Positions 32,136 to 44,707 of a stretch of 64,000 nucleotides of DNA are shown one piece after another; the stretch's first letter is position 1; each line of letters opens with the position of its first letter. Below the pieces are notes generated by a model. The model made no database searches and was not told where the DNA came from. It saw nothing but the letters and a program-made list of their open reading frames with translations. A program made the position numbers and the translations under genes. Source of the stretch: Sphingomonas immobilis (GTDB taxonomy: Bacteria; Pseudomonadota; Alphaproteobacteria; Sphingomonadales; Sphingomonadaceae). The stretch covers positions 1 through 64,000 of the forward strand of contig NZ_JAUQSZ010000006.1 in NCBI RefSeq assembly GCF_030580995.1, given 5' to 3'.

Positions 32136-32214
32136 GTCATGCCAGCGAAAGCTGGCATCTCGGGGTTTCGGTCGCGCCAATTGCCACGAGACCCCAGCGT
32201 TCGCTGGGGTGACG
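32136..32214. repeat. Inverted REP-like pair upstream of lapA
   Basis: Left copy 32136-32160 is GTCATGCCAGCGAAAGCTGG type; right copy 32188-32214 is GAGACCCCAGCG...CGCTGGGGTGACG. It lies in the 119-bp gap between the patatin gene end and lapA start, where the lapA promoter should be. Confidence 0.85.
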
Positions 32215-32227
32215 AATGTGGCGTGCG

Positions 32228-34519
32228 CTACCCGATCTCCAGCCGCAGGCTCGCGATCAGCGGGGCGATTCCCGTCAGCCGCGCTTCCTCCTCGTCCAGG
32301 ATCGCGTGGAACGCCGCGCGCTTGATCGCGGCGACGCGGCCGGGCTTCAGCCGCGCCTTGCCGTCGAGCGTGGACACGGTGATGTCGATCATCCGCTCCG
32401 CTCCGTGCAGACGGCCCCACAGATAGTCGTTCTCGCGATACGCGCGGCTGAAGAACGCGCCGAAGGTGTTGAACTGCACGCCCTTCAGCGTCGCCTCCGC
32501 GACGCCGCTGCGGATGCCCGTTGCGTCGTCGGGCGCGATGCGATCGACCTTGATCGGATCGAACTCGTCGAGGCCCTCGCCCTGCAGCAGCGGCAGCGTG
32601 GCGACGTCGAAGAACGGGAAGCCGAGATAGGCGAGCAGCAACGGCCGCTTCACCTCGCGGCTGGCATTGCCGAGCGCCTCGGCCAGCCGCGCGTCGGTAT
32701 CGGTATCGAGCGTCTTCAGGTTCAGCGATTCGGCGAGCGCGTCGAGCAGCGGCCCCGCGTCGCCGCGCAGCAATCGCACCTCCTTGCGCAGATGCGCGTG
32801 ATGCTCGGTGCGCTGGCAATCGAGATAGTCGGCGAGGCTGGCATAGACGGCCTCGCGCACCGCGATCAGCGTGGTGTCGGTCGTGTCGGCCTCCATCGCC
32901 GATACGCGCCGCGCGAGCAGGCGCAGGCGGCGGATGCGAAAGCCGAGGTCGAAGGTGCGCAGGAACGCGATCGTCTCCGCGCTCGCCCCGCTGGCGAAGG
33001 TGGTGGCGACGTCGAAGCCGCGCCCGCGCACCGCCGCGACGATATCGGCGCGGATGCGCGTCCAGCGGTGCGGTTCGGGCTCGCCGCCGGCGTGGCAGAG
33101 CAGCGACACGATCGTCTCGATCACGCCCGATATCTTGAGGTGGCCGTATGCCGCATAGCCGTAGCCCGCTTCCTTGGCGGCGGCGGATTGCGCGCGGGTG
33201 CGCCACGCGGCGAGGCGCTGCGGCGTCGGATAGTCGAGGAACAAGGTGTAGCCGAACAGCGCCTCGATCTGGCGTTCGACCTCGGGACGGATCGCCTCGG
33301 TGATCGCGCGCATCCGCTCGATCCGGCGTGAGCGTTCGGCGATCTCGTCGAGATTGTCGCGGATCGGCTGCTGGCGCGGCAGTTCGGAGACCGCGCCGAT
33401 GATCGTCTGGAAGAAACCGGGCGGCTTGGTGCCGCTGCCGCCGAAGCTGAAGTTCAGCCCCGGAAACGGATCGATATAGACGAAGCGGCGGTCGACCTGG
33501 CGGCGCGCGGGGCGTTCGCGCAAAGCCTCGATGGCAGGGCGGAACGGCGCGTTTGCGAGCACCGATCCGTCGATCAGCACCGCGCTCTCGGCGGCATTGG
33601 CGGCGGCCTGCCGCGGCAGCACGCGGGCGATGAAATCGGCGCGGCTGGGCCAGCTCACCGCGCGGTCGGCCAGCACGCGGTCGAGCTCCCCCAGCATGAA
33701 GGGCGGGAAGGCGCCGGGGAAGCTCGACGTCGAGCGGGCCGCGAAGGCGAGCTCGGCGGTGTGCGCGAGGCTGTCGACCGCCAGACCGTGATCGGTGAAG
33801 GGCACGACGAGGCGATGTTCGGTCTCGACCACTTCGGGCGGCGAATTGAGCGTCAGGCGCTCGGGATGGCCGCGGAAATCGGTGACGGTGACGAACAGGT
33901 CGAGCGGCTGGCCCTCCGGCAGCAGGCGGGGGCCGCGCGGCGCGACCGTCATCGCATCGAATGCATCGATGATGAGATTGAGAAAGCGCTCGCCCCCGAA
34001 CGGCGGCTCGAACCAGCGCGAGCGGATGAAGTGCGACAGCTTCGCGCGCACCTCGTCGCGCGCGCCCGCCTCCACCGCTTCATCGACGGTGCTGCCGCTT
34101 TGCTGCGCAGCATACCAGACGATCGGGAAGGCCCACATCTTCGAGAAGCGCGATCCCGGCGCCTGCTTGGGATCGACCAGGGCTTCGATATCGGCGGTGT
34201 CGAGCCACAGGTCGGTCAGCGGATCGAGCGACTGGCCGGTGCTGATCGCCTGCGCGAGGAAGATCGCGTTGATGCCCCCCGCGCTCGCGCCTGCGAGGAT
34301 ATCGACCAGCGCGCGCAGCCGCACACCGGTCTCGTCGGCGATCTCGGCGAGCAGGGCGTGATAGACGCTCTCGCTGCCCGGAGACGGCGTGGTGCCGGCA
34401 TGGAAGCCCTGGCTCGCGCGGGCGAGGCGCCAGATCTCCTTGGTGATGCCGTGCATATAGACCGCCAGGCTGATGCCGCCGTAGCAGACGAGCGCGAGGC
34501 GAAGCTCCTTCTCGCGCAA
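32228..34519 (-). CDS. Patatin-like phospholipase with long C-terminal region
   Basis: 763 aa; TTG start giving MREKELRLALVCYGGISLAV, with GGAG about 10 nt upstream. Patatin motifs: oxyanion-type YGGISLAVYMHG, nucleophile S79 in LAGASAGGINAIFL, and the Asp of the dyad in LIDGSVLANAPF (DG at 317-318). The C-terminal ~400 residues have no obvious domain but match the length of the bacterial patatin-like protein group with a DUF3376-like region. Likely a lipid acyl hydrolase; membrane association cannot be judged. Confidence 0.88.
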   Translation of the reverse strand: MREKELRLALVCYGGISLAVYMHGITKEIWRLARASQGFHAGTTPSPGSESVYHALLAEIADETGVRLRALVDILAGASAGGINAIFLAQAISTGQSLDPLTDLWLDTADIEALVDPKQAPGSRFSKMWAFPIVWYAAQQSGSTVDEAVEAGARDEVRAKLSHFIRSRWFEPPFGGERFLNLIIDAFDAMTVAPRGPRLLPEGQPLDLFVTVTDFRGHPERLTLNSPPEVVETEHRLVVPFTDHGLAVDSLAHTAELAFAARSTSSFPGAFPPFMLGELDRVLADRAVSWPSRADFIARVLPRQAAANAAESAVLIDGSVLANAPFRPAIEALRERPARRQVDRRFVYIDPFPGLNFSFGGSGTKPPGFFQTIIGAVSELPRQQPIRDNLDEIAERSRRIERMRAITEAIRPEVERQIEALFGYTLFLDYPTPQRLAAWRTRAQSAAAKEAGYGYAAYGHLKISGVIETIVSLLCHAGGEPEPHRWTRIRADIVAAVRGRGFDVATTFASGASAETIAFLRTFDLGFRIRRLRLLARRVSAMEADTTDTTLIAVREAVYASLADYLDCQRTEHHAHLRKEVRLLRGDAGPLLDALAESLNLKTLDTDTDARLAEALGNASREVKRPLLLAYLGFPFFDVATLPLLQGEGLDEFDPIKVDRIAPDDATGIRSGVAEATLKGVQFNTFGAFFSRAYRENDYLWGRLHGAERMIDITVSTLDGKARLKPGRVAAIKRAAFHAILDEEEARLTGIAPLIASLRLEIG

Positions 34520-34535
34520 GGGTTATGCACTCCCT

Positions 34536-34623
34536 CCGTTCGCCCTGAGCTTGTCGAAGGGCTGTCCTTCTTTTCGATCGTCGAAAGAAGAACAGTGCTT
34601 CGACAAGCTCAGCACGAACGGTT
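34536..34623. repeat. Inverted repeat pair, CCGTTCGCCCTGAGC family
   Basis: Left copy 34536-34562 (CCGTTCGCCCTGAGCTTGTC...) and inverted right copy 34595-34623 (GTGCTTCGACAAGC...). The spacer contains a second imperfect palindrome (TTCTTTTCGA/TCGAAAGAA). Located between the endonuclease/phosphatase gene stop and the patatin start. Confidence 0.85.
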
Positions 34624-34635
34624 TAGGGGCGATTG

Positions 34636-35331
34636 TCACGCCTCCTCCAGCACCGCCCATACGGGCAGGTGATCGGACGCGCGTCGCGCCGTTGCGCTCG
34701 CATGGACGCCGCATTCCACCACGCGCAGTTCGCGGCTGACCATGATGCGGTCGAGCCGGCCGATCGGGCGGCGCGCGTGAAAGCTCGGGGGCGTGGGGGC
34801 GCTGGGATAATGCTGGCCGAAATCGCGCAGGCACCCGCCGTTCGCGCTCCATTCGTTGAGATCGCCCATCAGCACCGCCGGTATTTTCCGCACGCTCGAT
34901 TCGACATGCGCGAGGATCGTGTGCGCCTGCCGCCTGCGCCAAAGTCCCGACAGATCGAGATGCATTCCGACGATCCGCACCAGCGACCCGCCGACGCGGA
35001 TATCGGCGGAGACCGCGCCGCGCGGCTCCAGCGCGGGCAGGTGGATCGTCTCGTGATCGATCACCTGCGCGTCCTTGCGCACGAGGATGGCGTTGCCGTG
35101 CCAGCCCATCGTGCCGTCGTGCCGCCCGAAGGTGACGGCGCGAAACGGCGAATGCTCCTCGATCTGGTGATGCGGGATGATCCGCGCCTTCGCGCCGAAG
35201 CGGCGGTCGCATTCCTGCAGTGCGACGATATCGGCATCGACCTCGCACAGCACGTCGAGGATGCGGCGCGGATCGCGCCTGCGGTCGAGCCCGATGCCCT
35301 TGTGGATATTGTAGCTGGCGACCTTGAACAT
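34636..35331 (-). CDS. Endonuclease/exonuclease/phosphatase-family protein
   Basis: 231 aa from ATG 35331 (MFKVASYNIHKGIGLDRRRD). EEP-fold residues: Asn in ASYNIHKG, Glu in IVALQECDRRF, catalytic MHLDLSG with H and D, MGDLNEW, LDRIMVS and ASDHLPV with the terminal D-H pair. Members hydrolyse phosphodiesters in nucleic acids, inositol phosphates or sphingolipids; this short version resembles bacterial EEP proteins adjacent to phospholipase genes. Transcribed together with the patatin gene is plausible despite the repeat between them. Confidence 0.88.
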   Translation of the reverse strand: MFKVASYNIHKGIGLDRRRDPRRILDVLCEVDADIVALQECDRRFGAKARIIPHHQIEEHSPFRAVTFGRHDGTMGWHGNAILVRKDAQVIDHETIHLPALEPRGAVSADIRVGGSLVRIVGMHLDLSGLWRRRQAHTILAHVESSVRKIPAVLMGDLNEWSANGGCLRDFGQHYPSAPTPPSFHARRPIGRLDRIMVSRELRVVECGVHASATARRASDHLPVWAVLEEA

Positions 35332-35413
35332 GTGCGTCGCGCGGTAACGCTCCGGGCCGAAGGATGGTGCCGAGAGCACCGGGGCATCGGATTGCGCCGC
35401 GCTGTTCGTCGGG

Positions 35414-36712
35414 TCAAGAGGTCCGGGAGCGCAGCGCCGCGTTCAGCGCATCCCGGTCGAGTACGCCCTCCCAGCGCGAGACGACGATCGTCGCCACCGC
35501 GTTGCCGATGAAGTTGGTGAGACTGCGACATTCGCTCATGAAGCGGTCGACGCCGAGGATCAGCGCCATGCCCGCCACCGGCACCGAGGGCACGATCGAC
35601 AGCGTCGCCGCCAGCGTGACGAAGCCCGCGCCGGTCACGCCCGCCGCGCCCTTGGAGGAGAACATCGCCACCGCCAGCAGCAGCACCTGCTGCTCCAGGC
35701 TGAGCTGCACGTTGGTCGCCTGCGCGATGAACAGCGCCGCCAGCGTCATGTAGATGTTGGTACCGTCGAGGTTGAAGGAATAGCCGGTCGGCACGACGAT
35801 GCCGACGACCGACTTCGGGCAGCCCGCCGCCTCCATCTTGGTGATGAGCGCGGGCAGCGCGCTTTCCGACGAGGAAGTGCCGAGCACCAGCAGCAGTTCG
35901 GCCTTGAGGTACACGAGCAGCCGCAGCACGGAAAAGCCGCAGGCCCAGCCGACGAGGCCGAGCACCACCACCACGAAGAAGATCGACGTCAGGTAGAAGG
36001 TCGCGACCAGCGCCGCGAGGTTGGCGAGCGTGCCGACCCCGTACGCGCCGATCGTGAAGGCCATCGCCCCGAACGCGCCGACGGGGGCGGCCTTCATCAG
36101 GATCGCGACGACGCGGAACACCGCCGCCGATACGTCGTCGAGCAGCGCCGCGACCCGCTCCCCGCGCTCGCCGATCAGGACGAGGCCGATGCCGAACAGC
36201 ACGGCCACGAACAACGTCTGCAGGATGTTGCCCTGCACGATGCCCGACAGGAAGCTCTCGGGAATGATGCCGAGCAGGAAGCCGATCAGCGTGGTCTCGT
36301 GCGCCTTCTCGGCATAGCCGCTGACCTTGCTGACATCGAGCGTGGCGGGATCGATGTTCAGCCCAGCGCCGGGCCGCACGACGTTGGCGACGACCAGCCC
36401 GACGATCAGCGCCAGCGTGGAGAAGGTGAGGAAATATCCGAACGCCTTCGCCGCCACGCGCCCGGTCGAGGCGAGATCGCGCACCCCCGCGATCCCGCCG
36501 ACGATGGTCAGGAAGATGACCGGCGCGATGATCATCTTCACCAGCTTGATGAAGGCGTCGCCGAGCGGCTTGAACGCCTTGCCGATATCGGGCCAGAAAT
36601 GCCCGAGGATCACGCCCAAGGTGATCGCCACCAGCACCTGCACGTAGAGATGCGCGTACCAGGGGTGCGGCGCGGCCGGTGCGGCATCGGCGGAGGGGAT
36701 CTTCAGGCTCAT
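35414..36712 (-). CDS. dctA: Dicarboxylate/amino acid:cation symporter (DctA-like)
   Basis: 432 aa. Glutamate-symporter family marks: [20 protein letters not shown], the serine-rich reentrant loop [40 protein letters not shown] (TM7) and [20 protein letters not shown] (HP2). Imports C4-dicarboxylates (or glutamate/aspartate) with cations. DctA versus GltP cannot be separated with certainty; the SKGAAGVTG and length favour DctA. It ends near, and is divergent from, the M28 peptidase gene. Confidence 0.9.
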   Translation of the reverse strand: MSLKIPSADAAPAAPHPWYAHLYVQVLVAITLGVILGHFWPDIGKAFKPLGDAFIKLVKMIIAPVIFLTIVGGIAGVRDLASTGRVAAKAFGYFLTFSTLALIVGLVVANVVRPGAGLNIDPATLDVSKVSGYAEKAHETTLIGFLLGIIPESFLSGIVQGNILQTLFVAVLFGIGLVLIGERGERVAALLDDVSAAVFRVVAILMKAAPVGAFGAMAFTIGAYGVGTLANLAALVATFYLTSIFFVVVVLGLVGWACGFSVLRLLVYLKAELLLVLGTSSSESALPALITKMEAAGCPKSVVGIVVPTGYSFNLDGTNIYMTLAALFIAQATNVQLSLEQQVLLLAVAMFSSKGAAGVTGAGFVTLAATLSIVPSVPVAGMALILGVDRFMSECRSLTNFIGNAVATIVVSRWEGVLDRDALNAALRSRTS

Positions 36713-36810
36713 CTCCTTCAGGTGATCGGGGAGATTCGCCGGGTTGGCAAGTTCGGGCGGCGCGATCTTTTCGGGCTACGCACGTCGCGTCGACGCGCTA
36801 AGACGCGCGC

Positions 36811-38449
<1,639 letters not shown>

Positions 38450-38460
<11 letters not shown>

Positions 38461-39448
38461 GCGCCAGCAAAGCGAACGTGGCGAGCCAGTGCGTGCCCAT
38501 GTAATCGTCGGCGATGTGCGGCAGGCTGGCGGTGATATGGGCGTCGGCGGCCGCGCACGCGGCGGGCGTGACGGGGTGCGCATCGCCGAGCGCGGTGGCG
38601 ATCGTCCGCCAGCACCACGCGCGGCTGAGGTTGAGGCCGTCGAGATGCGCGATCTTGCCGTCGCTGCGATCGGAGACGTGGGCGGGGGTGAACAGGGTCG
38701 CGGGGCGGCCTTCGGTCAGGTGCGGCAGGAAGGCGTCGAACCATTCGGGGAACGCCGCGCCGAGCAGGCGGCTCATCAGCGTGGCCTCGATCAGCGAGGA
38801 TGACAGGAACTCGTCGCCGCCCGGTTCCCACGCCTGACAGTCGCGGTCCTCGCTGAACCAGCCGCGCGCGGTGGTCTCGATCAGTGCGGCGAGATCGGGG
38901 TCGTGGGTCCGCGCCCAGTCGATCGCCAGCGTCAGCGCGAAGGCGGAATTGCCGTGCGTGCCGGTGCGGATCGGGTAGGTCAGCTTGGGCAGGAAGGCGC
39001 GGAAGCGATCCGCGAAAGCGCGTGCCAGCGGCTCCAGCGCCGCGCCCCACGGCGCCCCGGTTTCATCTGCGTGCCGCGCCGCCTCGCCGTGCAGCGCCAG
39101 CGCCCAGGCCCAGCCATATGGCCGCTCGAACCCGCCGGAGCTCGGCCGCGCGAGATAGGCAAGCTCGCCCGCGACGTTCTCCGGCGTCAGCATCGCGTCG
39201 GCGCGCGCGCGGATCGCCTCGGCCTCGGGCATGTCCGGGAACAGCCGCGCCAGCGTCAGCACCTGCCACCAGCCATGCACGCAGCTATGCCAGTCGAAGC
39301 TGCCGTAGAAGATCGGGTGCAACGCCGACGGCGTCGCCGCATCATCGGGGCCGTCCAGCACGTGATCCAGCTTGTGCGGATATTCCTGCCCGAGATGCCC
39401 GAGCGTGAGCGCGGCGAACCGGGCGGCGAGACTCTGGTCGAGCATCAT
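38450..39448 (-). CDS. DUF2891 protein
   Basis: 332 aa from ATG 39448, overlapping the DUF979 stop (ATGA). Hallmarks: HPIFYGSFDWHSCVHGWWQV, RPYGWAWALALHGEA, and WEPGGDEFLSSSLIEATLMS, then GLNLSRAWCW. The fold is probably an alpha/alpha barrel like glycoside hydrolases or terpenoid-processing enzymes; conserved D/H/W in SFDWHSCVHG could be a catalytic site. No signal peptide, so cytosolic. Function unknown; always-coupled transport genes suggest it acts on the imported compound. Confidence 0.9.
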
Positions 39449-40353
39449 CGGATCACCATCCACAACAGCACCACGTTGAATACGAACAGCGGCAGCGCAG
39501 TCGGCAGTTGCGCCTTGATCACGCCGTTCCGGTCCTTCAATTCCAGCAGGGCCGCCGGCACGAGATTGAAGTTCGCCGCCATCGGCGTCATCAGCGTCCC
39601 GCAGAAGCCCGCAAGCATCCCGATCGCCGCGACCGGCGCGGGATCGGCACCGTGCAGCCGCACCAGCAACGGCAGCCCGACCGCCGCGATCATCACCGGG
39701 AATGCGGCGAAGGCGTTGCCGATCGCGATCGTGAACAGCAGCATCCCGCCCGCATAGACGATCACCGCGCCGATCAGGCTGCCGCCCGGGATCGCCTGTC
39801 CCGCCAGCACGCCGACCGCAGTGCCGACGCCCGCGCTCGCGAACACCGCGCCGAGGCTGGCGAGCATCTGCGGCAGCACCGCCGCCCAGCCGATATCGTC
39901 CATCAGCCGCAACCCCTCGCGGAACGGCGCGGCGGGGGCGGGCCGCAGCCAGACATAGCAGACCGCGAGCGCTACACCCACGCCGAGCGTCAGCGCGACG
40001 AGCGTCGCCTGCTTGGGGTCGATCAGCGCAGGCATCTGCTTGAACGCGAAGGTGCCGATCAGCGCGGTCGCCGGGATGATGAGCGCGGGCACGAACAGCA
40101 TCGCGCCGCGCGGTCGCGTCGGGGCGATATCGTCGGTGCGCCGCGCCCGCATCCGCCCGAACGCGGCGACCGCGACCAGGGCGATGACGAGACAGCCATT
40201 GCCGAGATCGCCCAGCCGGTCGCCGGCGAGGAAGCTGAGCGCGAGCAGGGCGTGGAAAGCGGCATTGCCCCAGCGCCGCCCACCCGCGCTCAGCACCGCG
40301 AACGTGAGGAACACGCAGCCCGCGATCGGATAGACGAGGTTCAGCCCGATCAT
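39445..40353 (-). CDS. DUF979 membrane protein (putative transporter subunit)
   Basis: 302 aa, about nine hydrophobic segments. Start [20 protein letters not shown] overlaps DUF969 (ATGA). Conserved-looking polar motifs inside membranes: FGRMRARRTDD, IGTFAFKQMPALIDPKQATL, GNAFAAFPVMIAAVGLPLLV, and MLAGFCGTLMTPMAANFNLV. DUF979 always pairs with DUF969; together they look like two halves of one ion-transporter-like carrier. Pairing with pyrrolidone-carboxylate peptidase genes in Firmicutes (recalled) suggests 5-oxoproline as substrate. Confidence 0.9.
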   Translation of the reverse strand: MIGLNLVYPIAGCVFLTFAVLSAGGRRWGNAAFHALLALSFLAGDRLGDLGNGCLVIALVAVAAFGRMRARRTDDIAPTRPRGAMLFVPALIIPATALIGTFAFKQMPALIDPKQATLVALTLGVGVALAVCYVWLRPAPAAPFREGLRLMDDIGWAAVLPQMLASLGAVFASAGVGTAVGVLAGQAIPGGSLIGAVIVYAGGMLLFTIAIGNAFAAFPVMIAAVGLPLLVRLHGADPAPVAAIGMLAGFCGTLMTPMAANFNLVPAALLELKDRNGVIKAQLPTALPLFVFNVVLLWMVIR

Positions 40354-40994
40354 GCGCGTTTCGCCCGGCGGTCGAGCCACAGCAGCCGCGCGCCGTGGAT
40401 CAACAGCGCGGCGATCGCAGTCGGGATCGCCCAGACCGAGAGGTGGAGCGGCTCGATGGCGATGCCGTACCCCTGCAGCACGCCCTTCATCAGCAGGATC
40501 GATCCGATCGCGATGAAGATGTCCTCGCCGAAGAAGAGCGCGATATTGTCGGTCGCGGCGGCGAGCGCGCGCAGTTTTTCCGGGTCGTGATCGCTGCCTT
40601 CCGCCGCCGCCTCGGTCATCGGCGCAACGAGCGGGCGCACGGTCTGCGGATGCCCGGCAATCGACGTCAGCCCGAGCGCGGCGGCCCCCTGCCGGAAGAT
40701 CATGTAGAGCAGCAGCAACCGCCCCGGCGTCGCCCCGCGCAGCGTGCGCACCAACCCCGCCGCGCGCGCCTGCAGGCCGTGGCGTTCGAGCAGGCCGATC
40801 ACCGGCAGCACGATGTAGACGACGGTAACGAAGCGGTTCTCGTTGAACGCCTTGCCGAACAAAGCGATGATCCGCAGCGGATCGAACCCCGCCGCCAATC
40901 CCGTCACCAGCGCCGACGCTGCCACCACCAGCAAGGGATTGAAGCGCAGCGCAAAGCCGAGCGCGATCACCGCGATGCCCGCGAGTACGAGCAT
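40350..40994 (-). CDS. DUF969 membrane protein (putative transporter subunit)
   Basis: 214 aa. Start [20 protein letters not shown]. Motifs [60 protein letters not shown] and [20 protein letters not shown] are typical of DUF969. Five or so transmembrane segments with a conserved ERHGLQ loop. First gene of the DUF969-DUF979-DUF2891 operon; divergent from the 5-oxoprolinase-type gene with an inverted repeat pair between them. Confidence 0.9.
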   Translation of the reverse strand: MLVLAGIAVIALGFALRFNPLLVVAASALVTGLAAGFDPLRIIALFGKAFNENRFVTVVYIVLPVIGLLERHGLQARAAGLVRTLRGATPGRLLLLYMIFRQGAAALGLTSIAGHPQTVRPLVAPMTEAAAEGSDHDPEKLRALAAATDNIALFFGEDIFIAIGSILLMKGVLQGYGIAIEPLHLSVWAIPTAIAALLIHGARLLWLDRRAKRA

Positions 40995-41029
40995 CAGTGA
41001 TCCATACCCTGCCGCCGCAATCCCACACT

Positions 41030-41109
41030 CCGTTCGGGCTGAGCGTGTCGAAGCCCTGCACTTTCTTCCGGGGAAGAACAGCCCTTCGACAAGCTCGGGG
41101 CGAACGCGG
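41030..41109. repeat. Inverted repeat pair, CCGTTCG...CTGAGC family, in a divergent promoter region
   Basis: Left copy 41030-41058 (CCGTTCGGGCTGAGCGTG...) and inverted right copy 41081-41109 (AGCCCTTCGACAAGC type). More diverged than the copies at 28230 and 34536. Occupies most of the 179-bp gap between DUF969 and the oxoprolinase gene. Confidence 0.75.
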
Positions 41110-41173
41110 GGAGGGTGAAGGTTTCCATCGCTGCAGCTTTGCATATCGATGCGAAGGTCGCCAAGCAGGGACG

Positions 41174-44100
41174 ATGAACGGCTGGCAATTCTGGATCGAT
41201 CGCGGCGGCACCTTCACCGATGTCGTCGCGCGGCTGCCCGACGGCCGCGTGCGCACGGCCAAATTGCTGTCGCACGATCCCGCCCGCTACGAGGATGCCG
41301 CCGTCGCCGGGATCGCGCGGCTGCTGGCGGACGGCGGCGCGACGCTCGCCCACGTGACGGCGGTGAAAATGGGCACGACCGTCGCCACCAACGCGCTGCT
41401 CGAGCGCAAAGGCGAACCCACGCTGCTCGCGATCACGCGCGGCTTCGGCGACGCGCTGCGGATCGGATACCAGGCGCGGCCGGAGATTTTCGCGCGGGCG
41501 ATCGTGCTGCCCGAACAGGCCTATGCCGGGGTAATCGAGATCGCCGAACGGGTGGATGCGGACGGCGCGGTGCTGGAACCGCTCGATACGGACGCAGCGC
41601 AGCGCGATCTGGCGGCGGCGTATGCGCGCGGCCTGCGCTCCATCGCAATCGTGCTGATGCACGGCTATCGCCATACCGCGCACGAAGCGGCGCTGGCGGA
41701 GATCGCGCGCGCGATCGGCTTCACGCAGGTCTCTGTAAGCCATGTCGTCGCGCCGTTGATCCGGCTGGTCGGGCGCGGCGAGACGACCGTCGTCGACGCC
41801 TATCTGTCGCCGGTGCTGCGGCGCTATGTCGATCGCGTCGCTGCGGCGCTGGGCGATACCGAGCTGCTGTTCATGCAATCCAACGGCGGTCTCGCCAGCG
41901 CGGGCGCGTTCCAGGGGCGCGACGCGATCCTTTCGGGACCGGCGGGCGGCATCATCGGCATGGCGGAGACGGCGCGTCAGGCCGGGATCGCGCGTGTGAT
42001 CGGCTTCGACATGGGCGGCACCTCGACCGACGTGTCGCATCATGCCGGCACGCTGGAGCGGATCGGCGAGGCGGTCGTCGGGGGCCTGCGCGTTCGCGCG
42101 CCGATGTTGCAGATCCACACCGTCGCGGCGGGTGGCGGATCGATCTGCCGCTTCGACGGAATGCGGCTGCGGGTAGGCCCGGAAAGCGCGGGGGCCGATC
42201 CGGGGCCCGCCTGCTACCGCCGCGGCGGGCCGCTGACGATCACCGACTGCAATCTGCTGCTCGGGCGGCTGCAACCGGCGCATTTCCCGAAGCTGTTCGG
42301 CGTAAACGGCGACCAGCCGCTCGACCGCGACGTGGTTGTGGCGAAATTCGATACGCTCGCCGCCGAGACCGGATCGACGCCCGAGGCGCTCGCGCTCGGC
42401 TTCATCGAGATCGCCAATCAGGCGATGGCCAATGCGATCCGCACGATCTCGGTCGCGCGCGGCCACGATCTTGCGCGCTATGCGCTGGCGAGTTTCGGCG
42501 GGGCGGGCGGGCAACATGCCTGTGCGATCGCCGATATGCTCGGCATCGACCGGGTGATGATCCACCCGCTCGCGGGCGTGCTGTCGGCGTTCGGCATGGG
42601 CATGGCGGCGCAGCGCGTGGTGCGCGAGGCAACCGTGGCGCTGCCGCTCGACGCGGGCGAACCTGCGGCGCTCGACATGCTGGCGCGCGATGCGGAGGCC
42701 GCACTCGCCGCGCAGGGCGCGCAGCTCGAACGCACCGAGCGGCGGCTGCGCCTGCGTCACGCGGGCGCGGACACGACGCTGACGCTCGATGCCGCGCCGT
42801 TCGAGACGCTGGCAGCGCGTTTCGCCGAGCGACACCGCGCCCGCTTCGGCTATGTCGATGCCGCCACGCCGCTGGTGATCGACGCCGCCGAGGCCGAGGC
42901 GGTCGCGCGCTCGACCGCCGCCGAGGTGCGCTTCGAGCCCGGTAGCGGTGCGACGTCGGAAGCGGTGGCGCTCCACGACGGCACCGCGCCGCTGTTCGAC
43001 CGCGACACGCTCCCTGCCCGATGGTCGTGCGAAGGCCCCGCGATCGTCGCCGATGCGTCAGGCACCAGCTTCGTCGCGCCCGGCTGGCGCGCGGAGATCG
43101 ACGCCACCGCCAATCTGATGCTGACCCGCGCCCAGCCGCTGGTGCGTCAGGCTGCGGCCGGCACCGAGGTGGACCCGGTGCGGCTCGAACTGTTCGCCAA
43201 CCTTTTCATGGCGATCGCCGAGCAGATGGGCGTCGCGCTCCAGCAGACCGCGCGGTCGGTGAACATCAAGGAGCGGCTCGATTTCAGCTGCGCGCTGTTC
43301 GATGCCGAGGGCAATCTCATCGCCAATGCACCGCACATTCCGGTGCATCTCGGCTCGATGGGAGAGAGCATCCGCACCATCATCGCCAATCGCGGCGATA
43401 CGATGCGGCCCGGCGACGTCTATGCGCTGAACGATCCCTATCACGGTGGCACGCATCTGCCCGACGTGACCGTCATCATGCCCGTATTCGCGGATAGCGA
43501 CGGCCCCGCCTTCTTCGTCGCGGCGCGCGGCCATCAGGGTGACATCGGCGGAACGACGCCCGGTTCGATGCCCGCCGACAGCAAAGTGATCGGCGAGGAA
43601 GGCGTGCTGATCGACGATTTCCTGCTCGTCCGGGCGGGCCGTTTTCGCGAGACCGAACTGCGCGCGCTGCTGGCCTCGGGCGACTGGCCCGCGCGCAACC
43701 CGAACCAGAACGTCGGCGATCTCCGCGCGCAGATCGCCGCGTGCGCACGCGGCGGCGAAGCGTTGCTCGCCGCCGTAGCGGAACACGGGCTCCCGGTGGT
43801 GCAGGCGTACATGGCCCATGTCCGCGCCAATGCGGAGGAAGCGGTGCGACGCCTGCTCGCGCGGATCGAGGGCGGCTCATTCCGCTGTCCGATGGATAAC
43901 GGCGCGGAAATCGCCGTCGCCGTCACGATCGATCGGATCGCGCGCAGCGCCCGCGTCGATTTCACCGGCACCAGCGCCCAGCGACCCGACAATTTCAACG
44001 CGCCCGCCTCGATCGTGCGGGCGGCGCTGCTCTACGTCGTGCGCGTGCTGGTCGACGAGCCGATCCCGCTCAACGAGGGCTGCCTCGTCCCGTTCGAGAT

Positions 44101-44698
44101 CGTCGTGCCGGAAGGATCGATGCTGCGCCCGCTTCCGCCGGCGGCGGTGGTCGCGGGCAATGTCGAGACCAGCCAGATCGTGACCGATGCGCTGTTCGGC
44201 GCGTTCGGCGCGATGGCTGCGGCACAGGGGACGATGAACAATTTCACCTTCGGCGACGGCGCGCGGCAATATTACGAGACCATCGCGGGCGGCTCAGGCG
44301 CGGGCCCGGATTTCGCGGGCGCCTCCGCCGTCCAGACGCACATGACCAACAGCCGGATGACCGACCCCGAAGTGCTCGAAACGCGCTTCCCCGTCCTGGT
44401 CGAACGCTTTGCGATCCGCGCCGGCTCTGGCGGGGCGGGGACGTATCCGGGCGGCGACGGCACCGTCCGTCAGATACGCTTTCGCGAACCCATGACGGCG
44501 ACCCTCCTCACCAACCGGCGCGAGACGGCGCCGTTTGGCTTGGACGGCGGCGCTGACGGTGCGCCGGGACGCAATAGCCTCGTCCGCGCCGACGGCGCTA
44601 CGCAGACGTTGCCCGCCTCCGTCCGGCTCGACGTCGCAGCGGGGGATTCGATCGTCGTCGAAACGCCCGGTGGCGGAGGTTTCGGCGACGGCCGCTAA
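41174..44698 (+). CDS. 5-oxoprolinase-type fused hydantoinase A/B protein
   Basis: 1174 aa from ATG 41174 ([20 protein letters not shown]). The HyuA half (to ~680) has the actin-like ATPase signatures [42 protein letters not shown] and [16 protein letters not shown]. The HyuB half (from ~690) starts [20 protein letters not shown] and shows [64 protein letters not shown] and the glycine-rich end [12 protein letters not shown]. Full-length fusion as in eukaryotic 5-oxoprolinase, ATP-dependent conversion of 5-oxo-L-proline to glutamate. Hydantoinase activity is the alternative. The adjacent DUF969/DUF979 pair supports oxoproline. Confidence 0.92.
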   Translation: MNGWQFWIDRGGTFTDVVARLPDGRVRTAKLLSHDPARYEDAAVAGIARLLADGGATLAHVTAVKMGTTVATNALLERKGEPTLLAITRGFGDALRIGYQARPEIFARAIVLPEQAYAGVIEIAERVDADGAVLEPLDTDAAQRDLAAAYARGLRSIAIVLMHGYRHTAHEAALAEIARAIGFTQVSVSHVVAPLIRLVGRGETTVVDAYLSPVLRRYVDRVAAALGDTELLFMQSNGGLASAGAFQGRDAILSGPAGGIIGMAETARQAGIARVIGFDMGGTSTDVSHHAGTLERIGEAVVGGLRVRAPMLQIHTVAAGGGSICRFDGMRLRVGPESAGADPGPACYRRGGPLTITDCNLLLGRLQPAHFPKLFGVNGDQPLDRDVVVAKFDTLAAETGSTPEALALGFIEIANQAMANAIRTISVARGHDLARYALASFGGAGGQHACAIADMLGIDRVMIHPLAGVLSAFGMGMAAQRVVREATVALPLDAGEPAALDMLARDAEAALAAQGAQLERTERRLRLRHAGADTTLTLDAAPFETLAARFAERHRARFGYVDAATPLVIDAAEAEAVARSTAAEVRFEPGSGATSEAVALHDGTAPLFDRDTLPARWSCEGPAIVADASGTSFVAPGWRAEIDATANLMLTRAQPLVRQAAAGTEVDPVRLELFANLFMAIAEQMGVALQQTARSVNIKERLDFSCALFDAEGNLIANAPHIPVHLGSMGESIRTIIANRGDTMRPGDVYALNDPYHGGTHLPDVTVIMPVFADSDGPAFFVAARGHQGDIGGTTPGSMPADSKVIGEEGVLIDDFLLVRAGRFRETELRALLASGDWPARNPNQNVGDLRAQIAACARGGEALLAAVAEHGLPVVQAYMAHVRANAEEAVRRLLARIEGGSFRCPMDNGAEIAVAVTIDRIARSARVDFTGTSAQRPDNFNAPASIVRAALLYVVRVLVDEPIPLNEGCLVPFEIVVPEGSMLRPLPPAAVVAGNVETSQIVTDALFGAFGAMAAAQGTMNNFTFGDGARQYYETIAGGSGAGPDFAGASAVQTHMTNSRMTDPEVLETRFPVLVERFAIRAGSGGAGTYPGGDGTVRQIRFREPMTATLLTNRRETAPFGLDGGADGAPGRNSLVRADGATQTLPASVRLDVAAGDSIVVETPGGGGFGDGR

Positions 44699-44707
44699 GT
44701 CCGGCGT

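Noticed and set aside
40994..42976. 660-aa leftward ORF
   Set aside because: Antisense of the oxoprolinase-type gene; no family features.
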